Shown in pieces: positions 9,401-19,019 of a DNA stretch of 64,000 nt (its first letter is position 1; each line of letters opens with the position of its first letter). The stretch comes from Pohlia nutans (lineage: Eukaryota; Streptophyta; Bryopsida; Bryales; Mniaceae): the NCBI GenBank assembly GCA_022496805.1, contig CM040103.1, positions 11,178,001 to 11,242,000 on the forward strand, written 5' to 3'. Below the pieces are notes generated by a model. It saw nothing but the letters and a program-made list of their open reading frames with translations. It did no database searches and was not told the DNA's origin. The position numbers were made by a program, and so were the translations under genes.

Positions 9401-11376
9401 TTACCGACTGAGACTGTGATGACTGGCATGTGTTTGTCGATGACTGCTGCAGCAGCGATCGTCACCTCCTCTGTAGTCGAGTAGGGTAACGCTTGAGTCG
9501 ACTCTGGGTTTGAATGCGTCAGTCGATCCCTAACCAGTTTGGTGAGGGTCGGTGATAACTGCAGTAAGTCACGGATGGAAACCTGCAATTTGCAGTCTTG
9601 GAGTTGATCGAGGATCTGCTGCTGGACTGCGCCGAATGCGATGCTGCCTTGGTCGACTGTGGCCGGAGTCGGTTGGTCTGGGTTGTCTTGAAGGGTGATA
9701 GTTTGTTGCGGTAATGCCTCCGCGTCCCAGTCGAGTGAGGATGAGTCCTCAGTCGACTTTGGGTCTTCAGTGGTTGTTTCCAACTCGGCTTGGAGTTGAC
9801 GAACTTCCTGCATCATTTGATCACGTAGTAGTTCTTGGGCAGTCCAGTCGGTCTTCTCTGTGGTTTGGTCAGAAGTTGGCTGGTCGGTTGTCGACTGGCT
9901 TCTGGTAATCGCTGCGACTATTAGGACACCAACCGTGGTGTTCGGTAGTTCTTCAATGACTATTGACGACGTGTGGGGCTTGGTCTCGATCTGCTGATTA
10001 AGAAATTGGACGACCTTCGGATCCTTCAGTAGGGGACACAAGTGTGTCGGGTGGTCCAATGTTTTGCACAGAGAGCAAGGGAATATCCGTCTTGGTGTGC
10101 TGTCTCGCGGTGGTCGACTCATGGATTCGGCGGTAGTCGACACTGGTGTTGCTCCTGCTACTGGCGCTGTCCTATTAGCCGCCGCGCGCCTTTTTCTGAT
10201 CTCGCTCTCCGGATTGAGCCAGCAATCGCGTTCGAAATGGCCTGGCTTCTTGCATCGATTGCAAAATGCTCGTTTTGTATTCTTGGGCCGCTCGGTAGTA
10301 GTCGAGTCAGGTTCCTTAGGTAGTCCGCTTTCTGCAAGCTTAGCCGATTTCTTGGCCTGGGCTAGTGTCGATCTTGGTAGTCCGACTGTGGCTACCTGCA
10401 GATACTTCAGCAAACCAGCTCGGAAATTGCTTAGTAGGAAATTATCAGCCGGAAGGACCTCAAACTGGCTGGCTAGTTTCATCATCCGTTCATAGTAATC
10501 GTCAACCGACTCTTTGGCATCCTGTTTCATACTGCGGAAACGTAGGTAACCCTGGTCATCATTGTCGATATCCTGGTAGCGGTGTTTGAAGGCATCGAGG
10601 ATTTCATATAAGTTTTGGTGTGGGTATGACGTCCGTTGAGTCGAGAACCAATTATAGTTAGCAGCATCGACTAGGGAATTTCCGAATAACGCTATAGTAA
10701 TAGTCGAGTCGGTTTCGCCATTCAACGTAAGGGCATTGAGAAATTGATGGACATGCGTAATGGCACACTTACCTTCCTTGTAGGTAGGCATCGCTACCGG
10801 TTTCCGAGCAGTCGTCCGAGTCGGGAGTGTAGCTGCTGGGTAGGGAGGTTGCTGCTGCGTCTGGGCTATAGGTGCCGAATAGCCTATCGACCGAGGGTTA
10901 TATAGTGCACATTGGTCGAGAAGATGACCATAGTCACCACAAGATGTACACATAGGTACGGTGGGTTGGTACTGGGTCCCAGTCGGTAGGACTGGTGGTT
11001 GGGAGGCTACCGGTCGGTTGTATGGGTTTTGTGGCATGGGTCTATTATGCGTCTGTGAAAACGATGGTTGATTGATCGGTTGCATCATAGGAATGCCTAT
11101 CGCTGGTTGAGTTTGGTAACCAGGTGGTAGACTAGTCCGAGGGGTCGACACTCTGGGGGTTGTAGTGTGAGTTACCCTCGGCTGATCTATGTATAGAATA
11201 TTCGGCTCATGAATATGAGTGCGAATATTCGGGAGACTAGGTCGAGTAACAACTTGGTCGACTGGTTGGTTGGAGTGATAGATCTGTCTGATCCTATCGA
11301 CTAAGTCATTATCAAAGTCGTCTATGCCGGTTGAGTATGGGTTGTCGGTACCTGGTGATCCGGGTCGACTATTCAT
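6415..11376 (-). CDS. Gypsy gag-pol polyprotein (1653 aa, ends at premature stop)
   Basis: A gag-protease-RT-RNase H-integrase polyprotein. CCHC knuckles lie near residues 142 (CTSCGDYGHLLDQC), 372 (CNRCKKPGHFERDC) and 433 (CSLCKTLDHPTHLC). The first sits N-terminal to the gag core (about 195-345), which is unusual. The aspartic protease motif LIDGGSGVNV is near 660. RT has VDFRRLN (about 1005), MPFGLKNAPP and FLDD (about 1099). RNase H has HTDASD (about 1249). Integrase has the HHCC finger near 1450-1490 and GLDFIGP (about 1524). The second catalytic Asp is replaced by Asn (SNQG, codon 6622-6624), and Glu is in GQAEST. The frame ends at TGA 6415-6417 inside integrase. Both lesions fit CpG-to-TpG change. 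The copy is probably inactive. Confidence 0.93.
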   Translation of the reverse strand: MNSRPGSPGTDNPYSTGIDDFDNDLVDRIRQIYHSNQPVDQVVTRPSLPNIRTHIHEPNILYIDQPRVTHTTTPRVSTPRTSLPPGYQTQPAIGIPMMQPINQPSFSQTHNRPMPQNPYNRPVASQPPVLPTGTQYQPTVPMCTSCGDYGHLLDQCALYNPRSIGYSAPIAQTQQQPPYPAATLPTRTTARKPVAMPTYKEGKCAITHVHQFLNALTLNGETDSTITIALFGNSLVDAANYNWFSTQRTSYPHQNLYEILDAFKHRYQDIDNDDQGYLRFRSMKQDAKESVDDYYERMMKLASQFEVLPADNFLLSNFRAGLLKYLQVATVGLPRSTLAQAKKSAKLAESGLPKEPDSTTTERPKNTKRAFCNRCKKPGHFERDCWLNPESEIRKRRAAANRTAPVAGATPVSTTAESMSRPPRDSTPRRIFPCSLCKTLDHPTHLCPLLKDPKVVQFLNQQIETKPHTSSIVIEELPNTTVGVLIVAAITRSQSTTDQPTSDQTTEKTDWTAQELLRDQMMQEVRQLQAELETTTEDPKSTEDSSSLDWDAEALPQQTITLQDNPDQPTPATVDQGSIAFGAVQQQILDQLQDCKLQVSIRDLLQLSPTLTKLVRDRLTHSNPESTQALPYSTTEEVTIAAAAVIDKHMPVITVSVGKNMVDDVLIDGGSGVNVITEDERRRLGLAKPSPAPFNLKMANGTIARPKGLIRDVKIHIHGIPYIVTLIVIDCSTVQSDYRLLLGRPWLRHAKVIHDWGNNEVQIMGNGTVKTVKINRQLGYEAVTPHALVCYNFAEGITDEEEEILMASDPTLHTMGTIDWNLLATESTVDQSGTEPTPTASTPGHQGIQHRPRTMLVDETPIQDKLRFMDIAHWNHNEEDRLDHVNVGTSTDPKLLKLNANLSPSLRASAESLFKEYIDIFAFSYEDLRGIPEHIATHRIELDPTISPSHQARYRMNPNYAQAVKDDLERLLKAGFIAPVDQATWLSPIVVVPKKNGKLRICVDFRRLNAATKKDPYPLPFTDEVLDAVIGYEAYSFIDCFSGYHQVRIDPTDRPKTAFITEWGAYVWVVMPFGLKNAPPTYQRIVNQIFKEYLGDFMKLFLDDFSVYIDIDSHLPKLRLVFDRCRQYGISLNPEKCIFYVPSGVILAYIVGREGKFPDPKKIQALVDMPSPKDVKAIQTFNGLAQFNRCFIKNYAAIMEPITKLTRKGEPFDWTPACATAYQTIKDRYQTAPILIGVDWSLDFDIHTDASDIAVGAMLAQNPTGNIDQPIAYASRLLNKAEKNYTTTEKEALAMVYAINKFRHYLLGNKFVFYVDHLALQYLINKPQVSGRLARWLLLFLEFDFTVVYKPGKTHGVVDALSRNEGAEPAIGIPDQTVDAQLFSTEPDWLHPIVDYLTTGTFPTHMMKEARKRIAHKAIPYQVLDGQLYRLGKDHQLRLVLTGSQPTTILQELHKGNAGGHFSQDITVRKILDAGYWWPTLHQDAVQYCQSCHECQKTGGLPNTVSSKLVTQLPAQPFMKWGLDFIGPVKKTRHTACRYILVATDYATKWVEARALRGNTARETAQFLYEAILTRFGCPLHLVSNQGTHFINSTVHTLTEHFLLRHTTSTTYYPQGNGQAESTNKIIVRMLQKLVNENRTDWDLQLHTVLFAY

Positions 11377-11415
11377 TTGACGAGGAGAACTGGGTTCCTG
11401 GCGAAATGTCGGCGA

Positions 11416-12066
11416 CTAGTCCGGTCGACCTGGTTGCGATTCCGAGTGTAGTTGCTCAGGTGTCGGGTTCTGGCTAGATAAAAGATCGGCCAGTTGGGAG
11501 TCCAATTCATCCCTATTACGACGTAGTTGGTCTATTTCTAACTGTCGTTGATATGAAATGATGGGAGGTTCGGTAGCGTACCTTACTAGTCGTTGATGTG
11601 CACTGGAAGGTCGTTCCGGTAAGTCGAGCGGGTCGTCCAGGATCCTTCGTGGAGAAGTCGGGTTCGACCTTGTCTGAAACGCCACTGTCGGGCGGGTCTG
11701 ATGATTCGTGGTGTACATGGTCGGTAGAATCGCCAGGGGTCGGGTTGGTATATTTGGGATGCCGCGTCCCATTGGTACTGAAGTTTCGTGAAAAACGGTA
11801 CCTTCCGGGGTATTCATCCTTCCCTGCGTGAACTCCATGTAGTGTTGTAAAGACGGGTCGGTAGAAGTCGATGCTGCGACTTGCCTTCGAATCTCGTATG
11901 TTGGTCGGGGATCTATTCCCGTGGTAGTCTCATGGACTACTGTCGGTGGAACGATCTCCGACTGTAAATTTCGCCATTCTCTATGAAAACGTGGGTTAGA
12001 GAGCTGGTCGGCAGTTACTTCGACTGCTAAGGGAGAACCGGTAGCTCGTGTACGCGATCGTTCCAT
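11416..12066 (-). CDS. Retrotransposon ORF1, N-terminal protein in frame with gag-pol (216 aa)
   Basis: A 216-residue protein starting MERSRTRATGS, rich in Arg, Thr, Pro and Ser, with a helical, charged C-terminal stretch (LEIDQLRRNRDELDSQLADLL) that could form a short coiled coil. It lies between the leader and gag. It is in the same frame as gag-pol. Only its TAG (11416-11418) and 13 sense codons separate it from the gag-pol ATG, so it could be an N-terminal extension of gag interrupted by one stop, or a separate protein joined by readthrough. The bases after TAG (TCGCCG) do not match the classic leaky CARYYA context. No known domain recognised. Confidence 0.7.
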   Translation of the reverse strand: MERSRTRATGSPLAVEVTADQLSNPRFHREWRNLQSEIVPPTVVHETTTGIDPRPTYEIRRQVAASTSTDPSLQHYMEFTQGRMNTPEGTVFHETSVPMGRGIPNIPTRPLAILPTMYTTNHQTRPTVAFQTRSNPTSPRRILDDPLDLPERPSSAHQRLVRYATEPPIISYQRQLEIDQLRRNRDELDSQLADLLSSQNPTPEQLHSESQPGRPD

Positions 12067-12518
12067 ACTAGCGACGCGGCAGTTATCGGATCTAGATCTG
12101 GATCTGGGATTTAGATCCGACTTCTGCTAGGTAGGTCGGGCTCTGAGATCCGTTTGGCTAGTCTTTTGTGCTGGCCTAGTCGGTTGCTCTGTGGCACCGT
12201 AAGCCTTGTTCACAGACTGCTCCTACAGATTCTTGGTCAGTAGCCTTTATCGACTGTTGACTACCCTGGTCGACTGTTACACAAACTGATCTCTGAGGCA
12301 CTTTTCGGCTACTCGGGCTCTGGTTTTTTCGCAAGACATGTGATTTTCGTGTAGGAAGCAGATGGCTGCTGTTTCCTAGGAATGTATAGCGCCTTAGCGA
12401 TAGGTGATATGATCGACTAGGATCTAGATCTGGATCGACCAGGATTTGGATCTGAATCTAGATCTAGATCTGGATCTGACTAGCCCAACAGAAAGACTAG
12501 CGTCTGAGCTGAACTTTG
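12067..12518 (-). other. Retrotransposon leader with GATCTAGATCTGGATC repeats
   Basis: Untranslated stretch between the primer binding site and ORF1. It has two clusters of AGATCTGGATC-type words (12088-12121 and 12410-12480), partly self-complementary because GATC, AGATCT and CTAG are palindromic. They could form structure for dimerisation or packaging, which is speculative. Confidence 0.6.
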
Positions 12519-12531
12519 CATGGTCGCCAAA
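12519..12531 (-). promoter_or_regulatory. Primer binding site of the Gypsy element
   Basis: Directly downstream of the 5' LTR the element strand reads TTTGGCGACCATGC. TGG starting within two bases of the LTR end is the usual tRNA-primed site, resembling the TGGCGCC-type sites of many plant Gypsy elements. The exact tRNA is not assigned. Confidence 0.75.
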
Positions 12532-13073
12532 TGTTAAGGGGGTTTCCTAGGAACCGACCTTAAGTGAATGAAGCTACTCCACCCAAGACTATTCCACTCT
12601 AGACTAGTTTCTAGAGATTGAGAGAAGTAGTAAGAGGTTTCTACTATGAAGAATGAACTGTCGGCTAAGGAAAAGCACCAATATGCTAGTAAGTCGACTC
12701 CTGCATACCCACAGACTACTGCAACTATCCAAGGTACAATCACAAGGAATGATTCAAGAGCAGGAAACAGCAGTAGTCTAACAGCAGTAGTCTAACATAC
12801 TAGTGCGCACAAGAAGAGCTTAAGACAAGAATGAAGTACAACTGAGGCTGCCAAAAAGATGTACAAATGGTATAGCAACAACTCTCTCGAAGAGAGTGAA
12901 GGTACATATAGGAGACTAGTCTGACAGTGTGTCAAACTGGTCGACCGGAAAAGTCGGGTCGACCAGTCTGTACCAGCCTGTACTGCCACGTGTCTCCTGC
13001 TGGGTCTATTCCTGCCGGGTATAGACTAGCCTACTCTTAGCCTTAGGGAATATCAACTAATATTCGGTTAACA
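12532..13073 (-). repeat. 5' LTR (542 bp)
   Basis: In element sense it runs from TGTTAACCGAATA to CCCCTTAACA, giving TG...CA ends with short inverted repeats. The first 191 bp match the 3' LTR remnant. It contains a G-box, a hairpin and CTATATG (minus strand, about 12910), a possible TATA box. A target-site duplication cannot be checked because the other end of the element is lost. Confidence 0.88.
12985..12993 (-). promoter_or_regulatory. G-box / ABRE-like site in 5' LTR
   Basis: Same ACACGTGGC site as in the 3' LTR, here in the copy that would drive the element. It lies about 75 bp upstream of the possible TATA-like CTATATG. Confidence 0.45.
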
Positions 13074-14846
13074 TAATGAATTGAACATCTTGTTAATTAC
13101 CTCATCTTGAGGATGGTCAAGAAATGGCACATCATTTCAACTTGTGTTTGGGTTTGAGAGAACATCAAAGCAAGAGTGCGTAGATTTTTTAGGGCTTGAA
13201 ATTTCAAAATCTCAACTTCGTTTACTAATATCTTGACATCAATACAGTCAATTTTTTTGAAATTTTGAGGAATGGTATATAAGGCATAGGAGTACAAGAT
13301 TCTACGGTTGGAATGTGAAAAAAGGTTTTGAAAAGCATTTAGAGATCATCAACAAAAATTGATGTGAATATTCTCTGATTTTGGGTGAATATTCTCAAAG
13401 ATTCTCTTTTTTCACCATAGAAAATATAATTTTTTGAAAAATATAATTTCCTTTTATAATCATGTTTTGCCGAGCCTGATGGCCGAGTACGGTGGTAGAG
13501 AGGTCTTTGAAGTAGCTCAAATTAAGTAAGAGCACCTCGACCGCACATGGGGTTGGGGGCCTATGGCAGATTTTAACTGGGTTGTGCTGGTTATTTTGCC
13601 CTGGAGCAACGATTTTGAAAGGCCTTTTGTCTGCAGCCGAGTTTGTTTTTGGCAAGGCCACACCAACGTTGCAGTCTCCAAGCATACTTCAACGCATCTG
13701 TGCAATGGGATCTACTACAAGTGTAGTAACCGCCGAGGTTTTGGTAGGAGACGAGGCAGGTTACACGACGTAACCCATGAGCTGATGGATGAAATATTTA
13801 TGTAATAGGTGACCAAATGGATGAGAAGTAGTTGTAGTAGTGTACTTGATGGATGAATAATGTGCTTAATGGAGGAAAAGTTGCATGGATGATGGATGGA
13901 GTTTAAGGGCGTCCTTCACGAATGGGTTACGACTTTTATTGTGATTTGCATTTATTGTAGAATCCGTGGTGTGTTGGGTGGAGAAAAGTGCCAAGTTGGC
14001 TGCAGTATCAACTAAGTGCAAAGGCCTGGCCAAATGCTCCGCGATGGGGTGGAGTTTTTATAGCGGCCTGTTGGTTGAATTTGAGCCCTCCCAAGTCACT
14101 GTCAAGAGCCTAAGGTGCTATAAAGTCTGAACATGTAAAACAAATTCCTGATCAGCAATCATCCAATTACTTGAATGAAAGCCATGTGCCGCAAAGCAAA
14201 TTAAATTGTTAGCATACATTACAAAATCCTGCTCATTTGTAATCTGCAGCTAGTTGTTTGCTAGTTTCTTGCTTACTAGTTGCTTGCTTAATCTTCATAG
14301 TAGGTTCATTTATAAACTATTGACGAAATTAGGAAGCAAGTGACCTCTTTTCTATTAACTTTGCATTTTGATAATGTCATGAGAAATGTATGTGCATAAG
14401 AAGGAAATTAATTCATGTTCTGATCGAAACACTTTTTAGTTTATGTTTCTTTTCCTTCAAGTCAGAGTCCAGTTCAATCTAACTAATTCTATCAAACTAT
14501 CCCGGGAATCAGAAAGATGATAGTCTAGCTTGATGTTCAGATCAAAGAAATTGTGCCTGAATGTATGTTGGTGCAGGTTTATGGAGGCTTACTTCTCATA
14601 AGACTACGAGGATGCTTCCATCATTGCAATATTGGAAGAGTCTTATGCAAATTATGCGGCGGAAGCTGAAGCTACCGTCCAACTATTTGGAAACATAGTA
14701 TTTTGCTACTGTATCGAGGAAATAATGTGGAAAACAATCTGTAAAATAATTTTCACCTGAGATCGATCAAAAAGAACAAAATGGCATGTCCTTCACGGAA
14801 TGTGGTCGACCGGTGCGCCACCTCCGGCCTAAGCGCAGTACAAAAT
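13074..14846. other. Gene-poor interval
   Basis: No convincing gene. At 13460-13790 a more GC-rich stretch (GGTGGTAGAGAGG, AGCACCTCGACCGC) shares the word CGGTGGTAGAGAGG with the reverse strand of 1518-1540 and may be a transposon relic. At 14575-14700 a short frame follows a GTGCAG acceptor-like site but matches nothing I recognise. Confidence 0.4.
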
Positions 14847-15078
14847 CACAAGAAGTTTCTGAGACATTAGCCGGGGCTAATGTAGTGTGAGTTAGCCCCA
14901 TGATTAGCCCCCCCTTACACACATGGCGGAAAATCCCAGATTTTTTTCTACTTTGGACTTTAGCCCCCAAAATGATCCCATTACCGGGGCTAATGGCTAA
15001 ATTAGGGGGCTAACGGGGCACACTTTAGCCCCTCCCGCAACATTAGCCCCCGGGGCTAATGTTCAAAAACTTCTTGTG
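14847..15078. mobile_element. CACTA-like MITE, 3-bp TSD AAT
   Basis: The 232-bp element has terminal inverted repeats CACAAGAAGTTTCTGAG and, from the other strand, CACAAGAAGTTTTTGAA. It is flanked by AAT at 14844-14846 and 15079-15081. Inside are several copies of GGGGCTAATG/CATTAGCCCC, both direct and inverted, so a single strand could fold into a multi-armed structure. Confidence 0.85.
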
Positions 15079-15234
15079 AATATGGGTTCCACAGGAATCG
15101 ATCACCAGACCTCGCGGCCCTGGATACCGACGGCTTCAAGCAGCCAACCGGGCGTTAATTCCGGTGAGTGTCTACAACAACGCGTTCTGCTCACACAGGA
15201 AGTGATTGTACTTATATAGAGAAGCTGACCTAGA

Positions 15235-15465
15235 ATGTATTTCAGGCATCCAGCACGACTTCATGTGATCAAAGAGTATAGTTCCTTAGAGTTTGAAGAG
15301 TACTCTTTGAGAGGAGATGTGATCGATGAGATCTCTTCAAACGGAGAAAGAGATTCGTATACAGATTACTACATCAAATTGCCGGAATCGGAGAGTTCTG
15401 AAGAAGAAGATCCGGATGCGCCAAGCATCGTCTTGTGTGTAGATGTACCGGTGCCGCTGTACTAG
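15235..15465 (+). CDS. Small acidic ORF (76 aa), hypothetical
   Basis: A 76-codon frame from an ATG, rich in Glu, Asp and Ser (ESESSEEEDPDAP), with no recognised domain. Just after the ATG an ATTTCAG acceptor-like site occurs, and upstream (about 15163) a CCGGTGAGTG donor-like site. Joining these does not keep the frame open. It may be the last piece of a decayed gene split by the CACTA-like element at 14847. Confidence 0.25.
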   Translation: MYFRHPARLHVIKEYSSLEFEEYSLRGDVIDEISSNGERDSYTDYYIKLPESESSEEEDPDAPSIVLCVDVPVPLY

Positions 15466-15602
15466 CAAAAACTGTAATTGTGAAGGAATTGTCAACCGGA
15501 ATTCGTCACTTGGTTAGAGTGTAAGTCCATAAGAATGATAGTAAGAGAATGGGTGGAAATATCTCAATATCGATTAATGCTTTAAAAAAAATTGTAAGGT
15601 TG

Positions 15603-15898
15603 TTAACCCCTAAATGTCCTAGCATCCAAAAACTGAATCACGAACGGATTAAAAGTTTTCTAATTTTCTCATACGATCTTGGATGATTTTCATCCAAGTC
15701 ACCTTTGGTTAATGAGCCAATGCCCACCAGACAGAGGACCATTAAGACTAAACTACTCACCCCTTTCGGGAATAGACACTTTTAGACTCTCTCATGTACA
15801 CCTATTGACCTATTGTACATCTGAGTCAATCATGCTAATATCTATTTTTGAGGCTAGCATCTGATTGTGTTCAAAGGATTAGTACGTTTAGGGGTTAA
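15603..15898 (+). repeat. TTAA-bounded piggyBac-like MITE, family A copy 1
   Basis: Intact TTAA at both ends. Opens TTAACCCCTAAATGTCC and closes ACGTTTAGGGGTTAA. It shares its length with 28003-28332 and 58614-58943 (GATTTTCATCCAAGTCACCT, CATGTACACCTA..., GAGGCTAGCATCT), with an internal deletion in this copy. Non-coding. Confidence 0.88.
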
Positions 15899-16758
15899 CA
15901 TGAGCTGGAGAAAGCCTCTTTGAATAAAGATTTTCAATGAGCTGGCATACAACAATTGTGAATTGTCTCATGTTTTTAGCAAATTGTGGTGGTTAGCATA
16001 AGGACTTCTATCAAGAATATATAACAATTACCTTCTGGTTTTAGCAAATTGTGGTAGTTTGCATTTCAAATCATAATTGCACAATCCATGTGTAGTGACT
16101 TGTGAATGGCTCGCTTAATATTTTCAAGAGTGTCGTTCAATGTTGTTGGTGGAGGAAGTACATGGTGAGGTTTGACTTTTTGGATGACTTTAGTTGTTAA
16201 CTATCTATCAACAATATGTCAATATAGAGCAAGTCATCTCATGTCTCGTCTCATGTTTTTAGCAAATTGTGTTGGCACATCTTGCATTGATAGGTGGAAA
16301 TCTTCGTTGTCAAGTGTATGTTGTTTTGGTGTTATATAATTCATTCTTCAATGACACTTTAGAGAACTGTATCTATTGCTTACTAACTAGAGGAGTTTTC
16401 TGTGAACTCCATGCCTTAAGATAATGTAAGAATAATGCTAGGATTTTTGATGAACAAAGAGGTTTTGATAATTATGTTCTTTGATTAGCTTGACAACCTT
16501 TGAGAACAAAGAGGTTTGAAAAGGTAAATATGGTTGAGGTTGAACTTATGTATGAGTGTTTAACCATGTCATAAAGTATCAAACACAACATTGAGTTGTC
16601 TATTATGACCGATAACGTATTGACTTTTGCAAAAATTGCCCTCCGTATATCTTTTTCTTCTACACATTGTCAATATTTTATTTGTAATCAAATTACAAAT
16701 AGAAGTGCATCAATAGTTCAAAAGATATTCATCAGAGTCGTCAATCTGATCTTTGCAG
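15899..16758. other. Interval with a thrice-repeated CTCATGTTTTTAGCAAATTGTG word
   Basis: No gene seen. The words TTTTTAGCAAATTGTG (15975, 16256) and GTTTTAGCAAATTGTGG (16040) recur within 300 bp, a remnant of local duplication. Confidence 0.45.
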
Positions 16759-17531
16759 GAGTTAATGCCCTTCGTGACCAAATTCCTAATCAAGGAGTCA
16801 AACGCAACCTTCACAGGCCACCGAAAGCCTTTTTTTTTCAAAGAAAACGAGAGCCGCTACGAATTTGTGCAGAGCAAGCTTCAACACTTCTTTTTGCCAA
16901 ACCGCCCTTACAAACCGAATGAGGATCCCTTCATAAACGAACATTACCAACGACAAGCCATGGAGCGTTCACTTGTCCTCGCAAGCATGAAGGACGTAGA
17001 CCTCCTCATCACAGCCGATGTCGACGAGATTCCCTCCGCCCATACAATCCGCTTGCTACAAAACTGCAACGACTACCCGGCAATCATGCATCTGCAGCTA
17101 CGAAATTACATTTACTCGTTTGAGTTCTGGTCGATCACAACAGCTGGAGGTCAAGTGTCTAGATCTTCAACAAGGATATTCAATATAAACATGTTCGAAA
17201 ATCCGATCATCTTCTAGCCGATGCTGGCTGGCACTGCAGCTTCTGCTTTCGACATATCACAGATTTTGTCTTCAAAATGCAAGCGTATTCTCATGCTGAC
17301 CGTGTCCACTACTCTTCTTTCCTCATCCCCGAGCGGATTCAAGGCATTATCTGCAAAGGCACTGACATATTCGACATGCTTCCGGAGGAGTTCACATTCA
17401 AGGAGCGCATTGGCAAGCTGGCTGCAGTTGCAAGATCGTTTTCTGGAGTGTATTTACCACAATATTTGTTGGAGAATGCGGAGACTTTCAAGTTCCTTCT
17501 CCCTGGCAATTGCATTCGGAAGGCTACCTGA
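16759..17531 (+). pseudogene. GT17 beta-1,4-N-acetylglucosaminyltransferase-like pseudogene
   Basis: Residues match plant GT17 proteins (beta-1,4-mannosyl-glycoprotein 4-beta-N-acetylglucosaminyltransferase family, Golgi type II membrane enzymes acting on N-glycans). Recognisable blocks are [25 protein letters not shown] (the D-rich catalytic motif), [17 protein letters not shown], then in another frame DAGWHCSFCFRHI, AYSHADRV, ERIQGIICKGTDIFDMLPEE and LLENAETFKFLLPGNC. Lesions: a frameshift near 17130 and an in-frame TAG at 17160-17162. The N-terminal anchor is missing; homology begins at a TTTGCAG acceptor-like site (16752-16758), so this looks like the last exon of a dead copy. Confidence 0.85.
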
Positions 17532-17932
17532 ACCAATCTCTTTTTATCAATGGATCATCGATTCGTGTGAAAAACTACGCATCTACAGTGTCACAGTGTT
17601 TAGCTATGAAGGTATTGAGAACTCCAAACAAGTGTGCCATTGGGATAAGATGTTTAGATATGTTCGCAAGAGGCATGAATGGGAACATGTCAACAAGCTG
17701 GAACTCCAGGGAAAGCATGAGATGTTGTAACAGTTTGTGAAAAATTTCACACTACGAAATACTTTCAAGCCATTGTCAAAAATGTGATTGTCGATAAGGA
17801 CCATTTTGAAGGCATAAATCATAGTTCCAGCTCTTATGTCATGAGAACTGTGCAGTAAGTCATAATGCCGCTAAACAAGAGTGAGAAATCAAACCTAGCT
17901 CTAAAACAAAACAAATGTAATCAATCCTAACA

Positions 17933-18716
17933 TCACTCAAGGTAAATGATGGCGAGTAGAGCTGCAGGAAGCATCGCACGTGCCCGGTGGCTGGTGGCCA
18001 CATACTGAGTCACTAGAGAAGGTACAGGCTCGCAGCAGGTGCGGATGGCGTCATTATTGGCCGACATCGAACCAATAAGCATATCCAAATCATAGAAGAT
18101 CGGAGGGCGGGGCTTCCCCTCAATACCATGGCAAATAAAGCCCTTGACTGTGCGCCGCCACTTGTTATCATGCAAATCACGTGTGGTCAAACGGTCCACG
18201 ATCCATTCGAATACGAGAAGCACGCCATTACGCTGAGCGTAAAGGAGCGATGTCGCCAAATCATCTGTGAGATAAATGCCCGGACCGAACTGGTCTCCAG
18301 GAACCGACATAGGTATAAAACCATCGTACAGGGTAGAGGGGACATACCCCCATGATCGAATCCCTCGGTACAACAATCGGCGGCCTCGCAATGCGGAATC
18401 TTGCAACAACCGCTCAATCTGCTGGGACTGCTGTATCTTTATGAGATGTGCCTTGCCACACAAAATTGTGAGAGGAAATCACGATGAATGGGGTTGGTGG
18501 TGAGGCCAATGGTAGCCGTATCTTGTAAACAGCCGGTCGCACAGGATGGTATGGTACCCCTCCCAAAGCGGGCTGCTGGAGCTAAACGGTTAGCCCAATC
18601 GAAATCGTCATCCTCCTCGATGACGCCATCGCAGAGTATCCTCAACGCTCCTCGAAAAGACGCGAAGAAACTCCAAAAGGCACCTCAAGATCATCTGAAT
18701 GTGATAAAGCGTCCAT
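17933..18716 (-). pseudogene. ADP-ribosyltransferase-fold-like ORF, frameshifted
   Basis: The longest open stretch (18463-17933) has RRLLYRGIRSWGYVP and, about 25 residues later, FGPGIYLTDDLATSLLYA. This spacing recalls the ADP-ribosyltransferase/PARP catalytic fold, where a nucleotide-binding [H/R]G block is followed by a G-x-G-I-Y-[F/L] strand and a helix. The assignment is by motif only. The upstream stretch (18645-18460, ILCDGVIEEDDDFDWANR and later HRDFLSQF) is one frame off, and the nearest upstream ATG (18716) needs another shift, so two frameshifts are implied. An EEDDDFE segment is duplicated at 19020-19080. No introns evident. It could also be an unrelated protein. Confidence 0.45.
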
Positions 18717-19019
18717 AATTTTATATTAGACTTTATTTAAAACTCTATTTAAAACTCACCTATTATTTTATTAAAATTTTGGACAATTAAAACTACATAT
18801 ATATAGAAAATTTTGTGAATCAAAAGTAAAAAAAAAAAAATCTAAAGTAAAAGAAAAAAAATCTTAATTAAAAGAAAAAAAATCTAATTTTTATTTAATG
18901 TAAAAGCAAACACCATGAAAATCAAAAGTAAAAGAAAAAAATTCTAATTTTTATCTTAGATAAAAGAAAATACTATCATAAAACCAAAATTTAAATCAAT
19001 CATATACATGTATTGGTGT

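Larger units (their letters stand above)
2517..13073 (-). mobile_element. Ty3/Gypsy LTR retrotransposon with extra ORFs, 3' LTR truncated
   Basis: A 10.6-kb element on the minus strand. Order in its own sense: 5' LTR (12532-13073), primer binding site, leader, ORF1 (12066-11416), gag-pol (11376-6415, continuing past a stop to 5692), ORF A (5723-3948), ORF B (3945-2899), polypurine tract, and a 191-bp remnant of the 3' LTR (2707-2517). RT-RNase H before integrase gives the Ty3/Gypsy order. No chromodomain is visible at the integrase C-terminus. ORFs placed between pol and the 3' LTR recall the Athila/Tat group, which is an inference. The LTR copies differ at only 3 of 191 sites, so insertion was fairly recent. 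The element is visibly more GC-rich than its surroundings and full of the word GTCGA. Confidence 0.93.

Noticed and set aside
3209..11831. Many plus-strand frames of 60-143 codons inside the retrotransposon
   Set aside because: They are shadows of the minus-strand gag-pol and accessory ORFs, kept open by the GTCG-rich composition.
17221..17822. Overlapping frames on both strands up to 169 codons
   Set aside because: Alternative frames over the GT17 pseudogene; only the frame with GT17 motifs is meaningful.
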